This document shows positions 51,913 to 61,093 of a stretch of DNA of 64,000 nt, one piece after another. Positions within the stretch are counted from its first letter, which is position 1, and every line of letters starts with the position of its first letter. The position numbers and the translations under genes were made by a program. This stretch comes from Gluconobacter roseus NBRC 3990. GTDB taxonomy: Bacteria; Pseudomonadota; Alphaproteobacteria; Acetobacterales; Acetobacteraceae. The notes beneath the pieces were generated by a model. It had not been told where the DNA came from and searched no databases. It worked only from the letters and a program-made list of their open reading frames with translations. The stretch is taken from the NCBI RefSeq assembly GCF_006538885.1, contig NZ_BJLY01000003.1:434001-498000 (forward strand). Reading direction: 5' to 3'.

Positions 51913-51932
51913 GAAGCCTGCTCCTGGATATG

Positions 51933-51964
51933 AAAAAGGGCGCTCCCAACAGAGCGCCCTTTTT
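51933..51964 (+). terminator. Rho-independent terminator of the phosphate operon
   Basis: AAAAAGGGCGCTC and GAGCGCCCTTTTT pair perfectly over 13 bases with a 6-base loop, 20 bases after phoR. The flanking A5/T5 make it bidirectional, so it can also end the convergent permease gene. Confidence 0.92.
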
Positions 51965-51985
51965 GTGTCTGATGAAACGTATCGG

Positions 51986-53455
51986 TCAGGCCCGATGTCG
52001 GCTGCGGTCCAGAAGACACCAGCCTCCGATCAGGATAGCGCCGATCAGAGGGATGGCACCGATGGTGATTGTGCCGTCCGGATAGTCGAAGGCCATCATG
52101 ATCAGAACGAAGCCCAGAAAGCCGAGGGTAGCCCAGGTCGTATAGGGTGCGCCGGGCATGCTGAACCCTGTGGGTGCGATGTCACCGCGGTTGATGGCCG
52201 CACGCAGCCGCAGCTGGCACAGCAGAATGAAGCCCCAGGTGCTGATGATGCCCAGCGCCGAGAAGTTCAGAACGATTTCGAAGACGCGGGACGGGATGAG
52301 GTAGTTCAGCATCACGCCGACCAGATAGACAGCCAGCGTGGTGAGAATGCCGACATAGGGCACCGAACTGCGGTTCAGCTTGCCCAGAGCCTTCGGGCCA
52401 GAGTCGCCAAGTGCGAGTGCGCGCAGGACACGGCCGGTGGAATAGAGGCCGGAATTCAGGCTGGAGAGGGCGGCAGTCAGAACCACGATGTTCATGATGG
52501 TGCCGATGCCCGGAATGCCGAGTGCCTGAAAGAACGTCACGAACGGGCTGGTGCCGGCGTGATATTCGGTCCAGGGCAGCAGGCAGACCAGCAGGATCAC
52601 GGAGCCCACATAGAACAGGGCGATACGCCAGATCACGCTGTTAATGGCGCGGGGCAGGATTTCGCGGGCGTCCTCGCATTCACCAGCAGCCGTGCCCAGC
52701 AGTTCAATGCCGGAATAGGCGAACACCACGCCCTGAAGCAGCATGAGGGCCGAGAACATCCCGTGCGGGAAAATGCCTCCATTTTCGGTAATCAGGTGAA
52801 AGCCGGTCGTATGGCCTGCAACCGGCATGCGTGTCCCGAGAATGAGGGCACCGGCCACAAGGAAAAGCGCCAGCGCCACGACCTTGATGAGGGAGAACCA
52901 GAACTCCATCTCACCGAAATAGCGCACGCCAATCATGTTCATCGTGCCAACGATTGCCAGCGCCACAAGTGCGAATGCCCATTGCGGAACCGGCAGGAAC
53001 ACTGCCCAGTAATGCATATAGAGGGCTACCGCCGTGATATCGACGATTCCGGTCATGGCCCAGTTCAGAAAGGACAGCCAGCCCGCCATGTAGGCGGCCC
53101 GCTCGCCGAGGAACTCACGCGCATAGGTCACGAAGCTGCCGCTGGTCGGGCGGTACATGACGAGTTCGCCCAGCGCCCGCAGGATCAGGAACGAGAAGAC
53201 ACCACAGATCGCATAGATGATCGCAAGGGACGGACCAGCCACCTGAAGGCGTGAGCCCGCTCCGAGGAACAGCCCTGTTCCGATGGCGCCACCGATGGCG
53301 ATCATCTGAACATGACGGCGTCCGAGATCCTTGTGATAGCCTTCCTCGCTGATGGCCCCTGCATGGGTCGGGGTGTGATCGGGAGCCGGGCTTGTCGTCA
53401 TCTGCACGTCCTGGGAAGTCGTCATAAAAGGTGTCGGTAAAGCTGTATGGGGCAT
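51986..53455 (-). CDS. ansP: APC-superfamily amino acid permease, L-asparagine permease-like
   Basis: Imports an amino acid by proton symport. 489 residues, about twelve membrane helices. The opening HVQMIAIGGAIGTGLFLGAGSRLQ is the APC substrate-binding helix. The run of YMAGWLSFLNWAMTGIVDITAVALYMHYW and TMNMIGVRYFGEMEFWFSLIKV follows E. coli AnsP closely, as I recall it. Asparagine is thus the favoured substrate, with other amino acids possible. The start may be the downstream ATG in MTTSQD; the extra ten residues are harmless. Confidence 0.85.
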   Translation of the reverse strand: MPHTALPTPFMTTSQDVQMTTSPAPDHTPTHAGAISEEGYHKDLGRRHVQMIAIGGAIGTGLFLGAGSRLQVAGPSLAIIYAICGVFSFLILRALGELVMYRPTSGSFVTYAREFLGERAAYMAGWLSFLNWAMTGIVDITAVALYMHYWAVFLPVPQWAFALVALAIVGTMNMIGVRYFGEMEFWFSLIKVVALALFLVAGALILGTRMPVAGHTTGFHLITENGGIFPHGMFSALMLLQGVVFAYSGIELLGTAAGECEDAREILPRAINSVIWRIALFYVGSVILLVCLLPWTEYHAGTSPFVTFFQALGIPGIGTIMNIVVLTAALSSLNSGLYSTGRVLRALALGDSGPKALGKLNRSSVPYVGILTTLAVYLVGVMLNYLIPSRVFEIVLNFSALGIISTWGFILLCQLRLRAAINRGDIAPTGFSMPGAPYTTWATLGFLGFVLIMMAFDYPDGTITIGAIPLIGAILIGGWCLLDRSRHRA

Positions 53456-53592
53456 GACGAGAGGCGGGGCCGTGAGGGCCTACGCTTCATGCGCGTCAGC
53501 TATGTGTGGCATGCATGGGAACATAGGCGAAAGTTACCGCATTGCCAACGCGGATTGCTTCTGACGCCGCAACTGTTCTCTCGGCTGTGCCC

Positions 53593-54852
53593 TCAATGCC
53601 CCGGCGGGACGGCCATGCAGGCCATTCCCTGTCCGGAAAGAGTTGAGCACGCCTGCGCTGCCCCGACCCGACTTATTCCGGTCAGACGCGCCCGCCAGAC
53701 CGTGGCGCCATGGCTGGATGTCGGATGAACTTCGATTCGGGCAGACTGGAGCGGGGTGAAGGCGGCCTGTCGCGCCATGGTGGCCGCGAATTTTGCCTGT
53801 CCGATACTCGCAAAGGCCCCCACCTGAACGGCCCAGGGACCATAGCTTCCAGGACGATGGTAGCCGACGACCATGGTGGTCGATTCTGTAGGCTGCGTTG
53901 GCAGGGTGTGAGGCGTTGGAATGACTGGTGGCGGCGGAAGAGCGTGGGCAGGGGCTGGCTGTTGCAGGGCCAGCATGGTGCTGCCTGCGGGAGCGGAACT
54001 CGCCGTCGCGGCAGGAGGCGCAAGTTGCGGGGTGCTAACAGGCTGGACGGCGCAGGGCACATCGGGGTCGTAGGCGTCGTCCGGGTTACATGGAATGGCG
54101 CTGGGCGCGGCAATCGGCGTTTGCGCCGCAGCGGTTGTGACATGGCGGCTGGCCCAGACCTGTCCCACGCTCCGTGATGCGGTCATGACTGGTGCTGGTG
54201 CAGTTCGGGCAGGAGAGAGGCTCGCGAGGGCTGTGCCGGACTGGGAAGCGTTCAGCTGATCGGCACTGGCATAAGCCGCCAGCGGACCTGTCATGGCAAT
54301 CTGCGTACCAAGATTGGGCGTGATGCTTGCGACATAATTGACGGTTTCGTTGGGCAGCTGGCGTCCCTCGTAAAGGTAAGCCTCAAGCCGCTGCGGACCC
54401 GCATTATAGGCCGCCAGAAAGGCCGGCGCGCCATATTTGCGGGCAAGGATGCTGATATAGCCCGTACCCGCCATGATGTTGTCATGCGGCTCATAGGGGT
54501 CGGCCCGAAGGCCATAGCGTGAGCGCATGTCGGCATAGGTCTGGGGCATGAGCTGCATCAGACCCATTGCCCCTGAATGGGACGTGATAGGTCGCCCGTC
54601 CAGGAACTGGTGCCCTCCCGATTCCTGATGGATAACGGCGCGGATCCACTCCTGCGGAATCGAGAATCGGCTGGCAGCCTGAAGGATGTAGGGCCGCCAC
54701 GGATCCCCCGCTGGTCCGGGCGCGCGATAGGCACCGCTTGAGGAATAATAGCGGTTGTAAGGAGAACGCTGGGAGGCGCAGCCCGCAAGGGCTGTGAGGC
54801 TCAGGATGATGGTTCCCGTCTGAAGGAAGACTCGCCTTTTCCTGCGCATCAT
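53593..54852 (-). CDS. Lytic transglycosylase lipoprotein with SPOR-like C-terminus
   Basis: Cleaves peptidoglycan glycan strands in the periplasm. 419 residues from ATG 54852. A lipoprotein signal (FLQTGTIILSLTALAGC) places Cys near residue 22. The SLT domain (about 55-190) has the catalytic Glu in VIHQESGGHQF, then SHSGAMGLMQLMP and FLAAYNAGPQRLEAYL. A long Ala/Pro-rich stretch follows. The last ~75 residues, WAVQVGAFASIGQAKFAATMARQA ... WRARLTGISRVGAAQACSTL, form a SPOR-type domain that binds denuded peptidoglycan at division sites. The frame continues to 55047 but the lipobox fixes the start. Confidence 0.9.
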   Translation of the reverse strand: MMRRKRRVFLQTGTIILSLTALAGCASQRSPYNRYYSSSGAYRAPGPAGDPWRPYILQAASRFSIPQEWIRAVIHQESGGHQFLDGRPITSHSGAMGLMQLMPQTYADMRSRYGLRADPYEPHDNIMAGTGYISILARKYGAPAFLAAYNAGPQRLEAYLYEGRQLPNETVNYVASITPNLGTQIAMTGPLAAYASADQLNASQSGTALASLSPARTAPAPVMTASRSVGQVWASRHVTTAAAQTPIAAPSAIPCNPDDAYDPDVPCAVQPVSTPQLAPPAATASSAPAGSTMLALQQPAPAHALPPPPVIPTPHTLPTQPTESTTMVVGYHRPGSYGPWAVQVGAFASIGQAKFAATMARQAAFTPLQSARIEVHPTSSHGATVWRARLTGISRVGAAQACSTLSGQGMACMAVPPGH

Positions 54853-54915
54853 AAACCCGCTGTTAATCTTTTGTGCCGATGATGAGCGCTGTCCGAAAGA
54901 GAAGGCAGACGAACG

Positions 54916-55389
54916 GTGACGACGGAGACTCCGGAAAACGAAACCCCGGTCAAGAAGGGGGGTAAGCGCAAGATCATCATCCTTGCAGTGCTGGCATGCC
55001 TGCTTCTGGCTGGTGGTGGAGCCTTTGCATGGAAGCATTTTCGTCATGCGGCAACCCCGGTGGCCAAGACAGCCGCCCAGCCGGTGAAATGGACGACCAT
55101 CACCATTCCAACCATTCTCTCAAATCTCGACTCCGGCCCAGATCGTACGCGATATGTCCGGATCGGTGCCAGACTTGAGGTTGAAGACGGCAAGAACGCC
55201 GCAAATGTGTCAGCTTTGATGCCACAGATTCAGGACGCTTTTCAGACCTGCCTGCATGGCATGCAGCCTTCGGAACTTTCCGGGAGTGGCATTTACCGGC
55301 TGCGGGAAACCATGCTGGCGCAGATTACCAATATTGTTGCACCGCTGCGGGTTCGGGATCTCTTTTTCGTAGAGGTGCTGGTGCAGTGA
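54916..55389 (+). CDS. fliL: Flagellar basal-body protein FliL
   Basis: Inner-membrane protein around the stator units. 157 residues from GTG 54916: basic N-terminus (VKKGGKRK), one membrane helix (IIILAVLACLLLAGGGAFAW) and the periplasmic FliL domain ending LRVRDLFFVEVLVQ. Length and end match the family. It overlaps fliM by 4 bp and opens a five-gene flagellar operon. Confidence 0.9.
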   Translation: MTTETPENETPVKKGGKRKIIILAVLACLLLAGGGAFAWKHFRHAATPVAKTAAQPVKWTTITIPTILSNLDSGPDRTRYVRIGARLEVEDGKNAANVSALMPQIQDAFQTCLHGMQPSELSGSGIYRLRETMLAQITNIVAPLRVRDLFFVEVLVQ

Positions 55390-56504
55390 GCGACGACCGA
55401 CAGGCCGATACCGCTTTTGCGGACCACGATTCTGATATGCCGGCTGCGGCGTTTCCTCTGGCCGGGCAGGGTATGACTGGTTTTGGGTCTGATGGTGATC
55501 AGGACCGCGTACTCAGCCAGGCAGAAATCGACAGCTTTTTCGGTAATGATTCCGCAATCAGTGGTCCTGTGGACAGTACTGGTATTGAGCGCGTGGTCAG
55601 CACATCCGGTGTGTCGTCCGAGCGACTGCCGATGCTTGAAGTCGTTTTTGACCGTTTTACGAGAATTCTGACGACAAGCCTGCGCAATTTTACCAGCGAC
55701 AATGTCGAGGTCTCGATGGATCGTCTGGGATCTCAGCGTTTTGGAGATTACCTCGAAAAAGTGCCCGGACAGGCCATGTTTGCGGTCTTCAAGGCGGAAG
55801 AATGGGACAATTACGGCATTGTCGTACTGAGTTCGCCTTTGATTTATAGCATTGTTGATGCGCTTTTAGGTGGGCATGTCCGTAGTGACAGCTTGGCCAG
55901 CGGTCCGACCAGCCGTCAGACCGGACGGCATCATACGGCGATTGAACGTGCTTTGATCGAGCCAATGGTCAGGATCATTCTGGATGATCTGGAAACGAGC
56001 TTCAGTCCGCTCTGTGCCGTCAATTTTCATTTCGAGCGGCTGGAGATGAATTCCCGTTTTGCGATGATCTGTCGCGCCGGAAACGGCGTCGTGACCTCCC
56101 GTTTCGGCGTTGATATGGAAGGGCGAGGAGGGGATGTGGACATTGTGCTGCCGCATGCCACTCTTGAACCTGTCAGGGACATTCTGCTGCAGCAGTTCAT
56201 GGGCGAGAAATTCGGTCATGACGGTATGTGGGAAAACCACCTTGCCGAAGAACTCTGGCAGACGGATCTGACTCTGGATGCCGTTCTGGAAGAGCAGACC
56301 CTGAATCTGAAAGATATTATGAAGCTCGCTCCCGGAGATCAGCTGGTTCTGCGTCGAAAACCGGATGCCCTCGTCAGTCTGCGCTGTGGCGAACACGCGC
56401 TTTTCAAAGGGCGGGTCGGCCGCAGGCAGGGACAGGTCGCCGTCAAGATTGAAGAAGTTCTCAACCGGAAACCCGGCACGGACCGTGCCACATCCTATAG
56501 CTGA
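55386..56504 (+). CDS. fliM: Flagellar motor switch protein FliM
   Basis: C-ring protein that binds phosphorylated CheY and sets rotation direction. 372 residues from GTG 55386. An N-terminal segment with LSQAEIDSFFG is the CheY-binding motif, here about 40 residues later than usual. The middle CheC-like domain (about 85-270) has LEVVFDRFTRILTTSLRNFT and YSIVDALLGG. The C-terminal SpoA domain is about 285-360 (LNLKDIMKLAPGDQLVL). The long N-terminal extension (residues 1-38) is unusual. Confidence 0.93.
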   Translation: MSDDRQADTAFADHDSDMPAAAFPLAGQGMTGFGSDGDQDRVLSQAEIDSFFGNDSAISGPVDSTGIERVVSTSGVSSERLPMLEVVFDRFTRILTTSLRNFTSDNVEVSMDRLGSQRFGDYLEKVPGQAMFAVFKAEEWDNYGIVVLSSPLIYSIVDALLGGHVRSDSLASGPTSRQTGRHHTAIERALIEPMVRIILDDLETSFSPLCAVNFHFERLEMNSRFAMICRAGNGVVTSRFGVDMEGRGGDVDIVLPHATLEPVRDILLQQFMGEKFGHDGMWENHLAEELWQTDLTLDAVLEEQTLNLKDIMKLAPGDQLVLRRKPDALVSLRCGEHALFKGRVGRRQGQVAVKIEEVLNRKPGTDRATSYS

Positions 56505-56518
56505 ACGGAGCATATTTC

Positions 56519-57016
56519 ATGGATAGATTTCAGCTTTGGATTGAGATTGCCCTGTCAGTACTGCTGCTGGTGACGATTTTCTACAGTCTCTATCTTGGAC
56601 GTGCCCTTTCCATTCTGCGGCGTGACCGCGGCCAGCTCGATGCCCTGATCGCAAGCCTTCAGTCCAGCAGTGCGCAGGCCCAGTCCGGCATCGACCATCT
56701 GCGGCAGACGACTGAACTCGTCGGGCGTGCTTTGGGCAAGACCGTCGAGTCTGGCAAAAGTCTGAAACGGGATCTTGCGATGTTGTGCGACCGGTCCGAG
56801 ACCCTTGCCCAGCAGCTGGAATCACTTCTGCCTGTGGGACGGGTAGCAACAGCCTCTGTCAAAGCCTCTCCGCGACCTGAAGAACGCCCGGAAGAAACAA
56901 CTTTCCGTTCAGCGCTTCGTCTGAAACCGGATGAAATACGGACGATGAAGCCTAGCGGCAGCAAGAGTGCCGCTGAACGGGAACTCCTGCGCGCCCTGCG
57001 CCAGAAGCAGGGATAA
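56519..57016 (+). CDS. DUF6468-type flagellar-cluster protein
   Basis: 165 residues: one N-terminal membrane helix (WIEIALSVLLLVTIFYSLYLG), then a coiled coil (about 35-105, LRRDRGQLDALIASLQSS ... LCDRSETLAQQLESLL) and a basic end. This arrangement and the place between fliM and motE fit the alphaproteobacterial DUF6468 family. Its role is unknown; a link to motor assembly is likely from context. Confidence 0.82.
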   Translation: MDRFQLWIEIALSVLLLVTIFYSLYLGRALSILRRDRGQLDALIASLQSSSAQAQSGIDHLRQTTELVGRALGKTVESGKSLKRDLAMLCDRSETLAQQLESLLPVGRVATASVKASPRPEERPEETTFRSALRLKPDEIRTMKPSGSKSAAERELLRALRQKQG

Positions 57017-57022
57017 GCAGCC

Positions 57023-57757
57023 ATGTTTTTCCGTATCCTGCATCTTGCCTGTGGTCTGATGATTGTTCTTCTGGGGGTCAAGATCTACGCAATCGCGGGG
57101 GATCTGATGGGCGACACGGAGCCTGCTTCCTCGTCCTTGACCACAGTTGCCATGGCTCAGCCGCAACCGCAGTCTCAGGCTGAAGCACCTGTATCGGTGG
57201 CTCCGCCAGCTCAGCCTGCAAAAGCCGCGGTACCTTCATCGCCTTCCTATTCAGCCGTTCCCAAAATGGACGATCTCTGTACGCATGGAGGCTGCAAGGG
57301 GCCGGCGCCTAAAACTCCGGCAGCCACAACACAGCCTACTGATCCTGTGTTGGCAGAGCAGCTTGCTGCCCGGGAAAAGGAACTGGAACGCAGGGATGCG
57401 GCTCTGAATGATCGTCAGCGTCTGGTCGATGCCGCTGAGGAGGAGCTGCAGCGTCGGATGACGGCACTGGAGAATTCACGAACTGCGCTTGAGAACAGTG
57501 AGCAGCATTCAGATCAGTTACGGAATGATGACGCGGATCGTCTGGTCAAAATCTATCAGGCCATGAAGCCGGAGGATGCGGCAGCGATCTTCAATATTCT
57601 TGATCTGCGTGTGGGAGTGGCACTGCTCAATAAAATGAACCCGCGCAAGGCTTCGGCCATTATGGAGGCCATGTCTCCACAGCGCGCCATTCTGGCTACG
57701 CAGCTCCTTGTGAACTCCCATGCGCGGCCTGCCACCCGGATTGGCGGTAACGGATGA
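57023..57757 (+). CDS. motE: MotE-family motor protein
   Basis: 244 residues. In rhizobia MotE is a periplasmic chaperone for MotC. An N-terminal hydrophobic segment (LHLACGLMIVLLGVKIYAI) is followed by a Pro/Ala-rich part with two Cys (LCTHGGCKG) and a coiled coil (about 110-175, REKELERRDAALNDRQ). The C-terminal domain is MgtE-N-like: LVKIYQAMKPEDAAAIFNILDLRVGVALLNKMNPRKASAIMEAM. It overlaps the next gene by 4 bp. Confidence 0.85.
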   Translation: MFFRILHLACGLMIVLLGVKIYAIAGDLMGDTEPASSSLTTVAMAQPQPQSQAEAPVSVAPPAQPAKAAVPSSPSYSAVPKMDDLCTHGGCKGPAPKTPAATTQPTDPVLAEQLAAREKELERRDAALNDRQRLVDAAEEELQRRMTALENSRTALENSEQHSDQLRNDDADRLVKIYQAMKPEDAAAIFNILDLRVGVALLNKMNPRKASAIMEAMSPQRAILATQLLVNSHARPATRIGGNG

Positions 57758-60303
57758 GACGGGCCTTTCTGGCGGCCGCACTGGGATTGTCGTCTTTTGG
57801 AGCGGCGATGGCAGCGCCTGTCGCCAAAGCTCCCGCGTCAAAGCCTGAGACAAAGGAAGTGCATGCTGTAAAAGCAGCAGATGGAAATCTGTTGCCTGCT
57901 GGATGGTCCTTTCTGAATGATCCGTCTCCCCTTTTCCCTCATCCTGAAAAAGCGATACAGGAAAAACAGACTGTTCCTGGAGCTGGGTCATCATCTGAAG
58001 GACAGTCACAAAGTATAAGACCTTCTGCCGGGGGAGCGTCTGTGCAGGTTCCCGGCGCAACCGGATTGTGGTTGCCGCTGGGCGAGTTGACACCTGTGGC
58101 CGCGTTTCGGAACGGACAAAATCTCGTTCTTGTGGCTGCAGGACGGCATGTTCTTGATACGGCGGGACTGGCGGGAATTGGACCTTTCACATCGGTGTCC
58201 AGCCATATGCTGCCGGATGTCACTGTGATTACCATCGGTCTGTCGGATGAGCGTAACCCTGTTCTGCGGCCGGTGGGTGCAGGATGGACAGTGTCTGTCG
58301 CCTCAGACGTAAAGCCGCAGGACGATATGCTTCTGGGACAGGACGGGAACGCGCTAACGTTTATGCCTCCTGTTGAAGAAGGTCAGCCGCAGGTTGTTGC
58401 GCTGGATGATCCTGATTCGGGTCGACGGCTTTTGCTGGGTATGACCCGCTCCGGGCGCATTCAGAAGACCATGCGTCGGCTGGGAACCGGATTTGCAGTT
58501 CGGAGCAGTCTGATTGGGGTCGTAGTTGCAGCTGATTCCGATACGATCGAATTGCGTCAGACGGGTGGAAAGCTGGTTCTGGACACATCGGGTCCAAACA
58601 GCTTCCCGTTGCTGGCCTCTAACCGTCTCCAGCCTTATGGTTCTTCCCTGAGTGGCGTCAGCCTGAGTACGGGGACGCCGGAAGAGCTGAGGGAAGCCCT
58701 CAGACGGAGTGAGGTTTCAGCGGCGCTGGCCTCTTCGGGTGACCGGTTTAATGCGCGCATGCGGGTTGCGCAGGCTGCAGCCCGCGCAGGGAATGGTCCA
58801 CTTTTGAGCGAGGTCATGCAGGTCGCCTTGCAGGATTGGCCTGAAGGAATAGAGAAACCTCAAGCGCGCCGGCTGCAACAGATATCGGCTGTGCTCAATG
58901 ATCGGCCGGGTTCTTCTTCTCTGGCAGAAGATGGAGGCAGTACGCCTGAAGATCAGCTCTGGCGTGGAATGATGCGCATGCTTCTGCCTGCAGCCAGTCG
59001 TACCGGACAGGCTGTGTCAGGATCTGCTGAAAACGATCGTCTTCATACCGCTGATCTGATCGCGACGGGCCTGCCGGTACTTCAGGCATACGCGGCACCT
59101 TTGCGAGATCGTCTGTTGCCGCCAGCTGCCCAGTGGGTTGCACGTTACGGAAGTGATGGAGCTACGAAGATTCTGGATCAGTTGCCGGACGCGCCCCAGG
59201 TCGCTCTGGCCAGAGCGCTTCTTGCTGCTCGCAGGGATGCGCCGGAGGCGGAGGCGAAACTGTCTACGCTTGCGCACGATCCATCGCCTCTTGTCTGGCC
59301 TGTGGCTCGGGAAGCATCTCTCCGACTGGCGCTGGAGAGAAAGACATTGCCTTCACAGGCCGTAGCAGACCAGATGGATGGCATTCTGCCTGCCCTTCGA
59401 GTTGCAGGAAGGGAAAAGCCCGGGCGTCTTCTTCAGGTTGAGGCTCTCATGCAAGCTGGAAATCTGGGGGCTGCTGCCTCCGCAGTTCAGGAATGGTCTC
59501 ATCTGTATCCGGATGACGCTTCTGAGATCCAGCCGCAGAAAACCGATATCATTCACAGGATGGCGCAGTCAGCGTCTTCAGGTGCGCGACAGAACATGGA
59601 TGAGGTCGCATTTCTCAAAGATGCACTCACCCAGGCGCCTGATGATATTGCGCGACGGGATATCTTGGACGGTCTTGCACGTCGTTACGAAGCGCTGGGG
59701 CTGCCGGATCAGGAACGGGAGACATTGCGGAGTCTCCTTGCTTCCGAAAGTGGCTCAGAGGCCATGAATGTCCGGATTCGACTGGCTGGGCTCGAACTGG
59801 ATATGGGTGATCTCAAAGCGGCCCGACAGGATCTTGCGGTGTTCGCCGAAGGATCCTCAGACGCAGCTCTGGCGCTCCCGGGAGGGAATAGCCATCAGAC
59901 TGTTGAGGTCGCGCTGTTGAGGGCACGCATCGCCCTTGCTGATCATCGTTCGGATGAAGCGGCAGGCGAACTGGCGACCGTTCGTGATCCGCGTGCATGG
60001 GATTTACGGGCGCAGATGGCTGAAAAGGCCGGGGAGTGGTCGCGGGCCGTACAAGCCCTCCTGCCCATGCTGGACGGTCTTCCTGCTGGTGGGGAGGACA
60101 CGAAGGCGTTGTTGTCGGCGGAGCAGCAGGCTCTTGTCCTTCGGATCGGGGGGGATGCCTCCAGGGCGCAGGATCAGCAGACGCTCAACAATCTGCAGGC
60201 CCGCTTTGCTCCCTTGATGAAAAGCACACCATCCGAGGGCATCTTCCGTCTGCTGACGGGCGGACATGAACAGGCTTCCTCGCCGGTTTCCGCAGGCGGT
60301 TAG
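57754..60303 (+). CDS. Large exported helical-repeat protein of the flagellar cluster
   Basis: 849 residues with a signal peptide (MRRAFLAAALGLSSFGAAMA-AP). About 100-310 is beta-rich (GLWLPLGELTPVAAFRNGQNLVLV, RRLLLGMTRSGRIQKTM). About 320-840 is an alpha-helical repeat region, TPR-like in parts (SGARQNMDEVAFLKDALTQAPDDIARRDILDGLARRYEALGLPDQE; ALLRARIALADHRSDEAAGELATV). I do not recognise a named family. Coupling to motE by a 4-bp overlap suggests a periplasmic motility protein, perhaps a functional counterpart of rhizobial MotC; that is inference. Confidence 0.8.
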   Translation: MRRAFLAAALGLSSFGAAMAAPVAKAPASKPETKEVHAVKAADGNLLPAGWSFLNDPSPLFPHPEKAIQEKQTVPGAGSSSEGQSQSIRPSAGGASVQVPGATGLWLPLGELTPVAAFRNGQNLVLVAAGRHVLDTAGLAGIGPFTSVSSHMLPDVTVITIGLSDERNPVLRPVGAGWTVSVASDVKPQDDMLLGQDGNALTFMPPVEEGQPQVVALDDPDSGRRLLLGMTRSGRIQKTMRRLGTGFAVRSSLIGVVVAADSDTIELRQTGGKLVLDTSGPNSFPLLASNRLQPYGSSLSGVSLSTGTPEELREALRRSEVSAALASSGDRFNARMRVAQAAARAGNGPLLSEVMQVALQDWPEGIEKPQARRLQQISAVLNDRPGSSSLAEDGGSTPEDQLWRGMMRMLLPAASRTGQAVSGSAENDRLHTADLIATGLPVLQAYAAPLRDRLLPPAAQWVARYGSDGATKILDQLPDAPQVALARALLAARRDAPEAEAKLSTLAHDPSPLVWPVAREASLRLALERKTLPSQAVADQMDGILPALRVAGREKPGRLLQVEALMQAGNLGAAASAVQEWSHLYPDDASEIQPQKTDIIHRMAQSASSGARQNMDEVAFLKDALTQAPDDIARRDILDGLARRYEALGLPDQERETLRSLLASESGSEAMNVRIRLAGLELDMGDLKAARQDLAVFAEGSSDAALALPGGNSHQTVEVALLRARIALADHRSDEAAGELATVRDPRAWDLRAQMAEKAGEWSRAVQALLPMLDGLPAGGEDTKALLSAEQQALVLRIGGDASRAQDQQTLNNLQARFAPLMKSTPSEGIFRLLTGGHEQASSPVSAGG

Positions 60304-60310
60304 ACCCCGG

Positions 60311-60979
60311 TCAGGATTGAGCAGCGGGGCGATGGCCTTCGAGGAAAACCCTGATGCCATACGCCATGAACTCTTCAAGCTGCTCTTTTGAACGGCTGGG
60401 TTTGCAATGTGTGAGTTGGCCCAGCATGGGGCCGCCCAGCGTCATGCCAAAGAGCAGATCCGAGGCTTCGGAAATATCAGGGATATCAAGTCTGCCGGCT
60501 TCGGACTGGGTGGTCAGCCAGTTCTGGATAGGCAGGACGCGGCCGGAAAGCTGGAAAAGATCTGCGACCAACTGGCGGACTGCCGGGTTGCGGCTGGTTT
60601 CCGTGATGACGGACCGCAGCAGGCTCAGGCGTTCGTTACAGAACATGCAGGCGGCGATACAGGTCATCAGACCCAGAAGCTGTTTTTCCATGGGATCTGT
60701 GGGAAGCGGCGTGTAATTGATGGGCGCGAAAAGCCTCTCGAGGATCAGGGTCTCGAACAGGGCATGTTTGGAGTCGAAGAACTGATAGAGGGTTTTCTTG
60801 GACATGCCCGAGCAGGCGGCAATGCTGTCCATTGATGCGGCATGATAGCCATGCGTGGTCAGAACCGCGCTGGCGGCGTCCAGGATCCGGGTGCGTCTTT
60901 CGGCTTCGTCGAGCTGCACGGGGCGGCCACAGCAGGGCTGTTTCCGGTCTTCGGACTGGCTGCTCGACGGACTGTTCAA
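60311..60979 (-). CDS. TetR-family repressor
   Basis: 222 residues from TTG 60979. The helix-turn-helix is around residues 25-65: RRTRILDAASAVLTTHGYHAASMDSIAACSGMSKKTLYQFFDSKHALFE. The rest is the ligand-binding domain. The frame stays open to a TTG at 61024, but that codon is also the -35 box of the likely promoter. The TTG at 60979, with CGGAG 6 bases upstream, is therefore favoured. An SQSEDRKQPCC segment precedes the DNA-binding domain. It is divergent from the RND pump genes and should repress them and itself. The inducer is unknown. Confidence 0.85.
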   Translation of the reverse strand: MNSPSSSQSEDRKQPCCGRPVQLDEAERRTRILDAASAVLTTHGYHAASMDSIAACSGMSKKTLYQFFDSKHALFETLILERLFAPINYTPLPTDPMEKQLLGLMTCIAACMFCNERLSLLRSVITETSRNPAVRQLVADLFQLSGRVLPIQNWLTTQSEAGRLDIPDISEASDLLFGMTLGGPMLGQLTHCKPSRSKEQLEEFMAYGIRVFLEGHRPAAQS

Positions 60980-61018
60980 AATCAACTCCGATATTATTTC
61001 ACAGACTGAATTGACGTC

Positions 61019-61024
61019 TGTCAA
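61019..61024 (-). promoter_or_regulatory. -35 box of the tetR promoter
   Basis: On the minus strand TTGACA is followed 17 bases later by TGAAAT, a reasonable -10. Transcription would begin near 60990, just ahead of the favoured TTG start, and inside the longer reading frame. Confidence 0.55.
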
Positions 61025-61069
61025 AGAAACCCGCTAGTTTCCGTCCTCGCAGGAAACTAGCGGGTTTCT
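61025..61069. promoter_or_regulatory. Long perfect inverted repeat, likely TetR double operator
   Basis: AGAAACCCGCTAGTTTCC (61025-61042) is matched by its exact reverse complement at 61052-61069 with 9 bases between. Each arm is itself a GAAAC-N6-GTTTC dyad, so the element offers two operators. It sits immediately beside the -35 boxes of both divergent promoters (TTGACA at 61019-61024, minus; TTGACG at 61011-61016, plus). Confidence 0.75.
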
Positions 61070-61093
61070 GTATCACAGGATAGCGGCCGTATC

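Noticed and set aside
51965-53254. 429-residue open frame on the plus strand
   Set aside because: It is antisense to the well-supported amino acid permease and has the His/Gln/Asp-rich make-up of a shadow frame.
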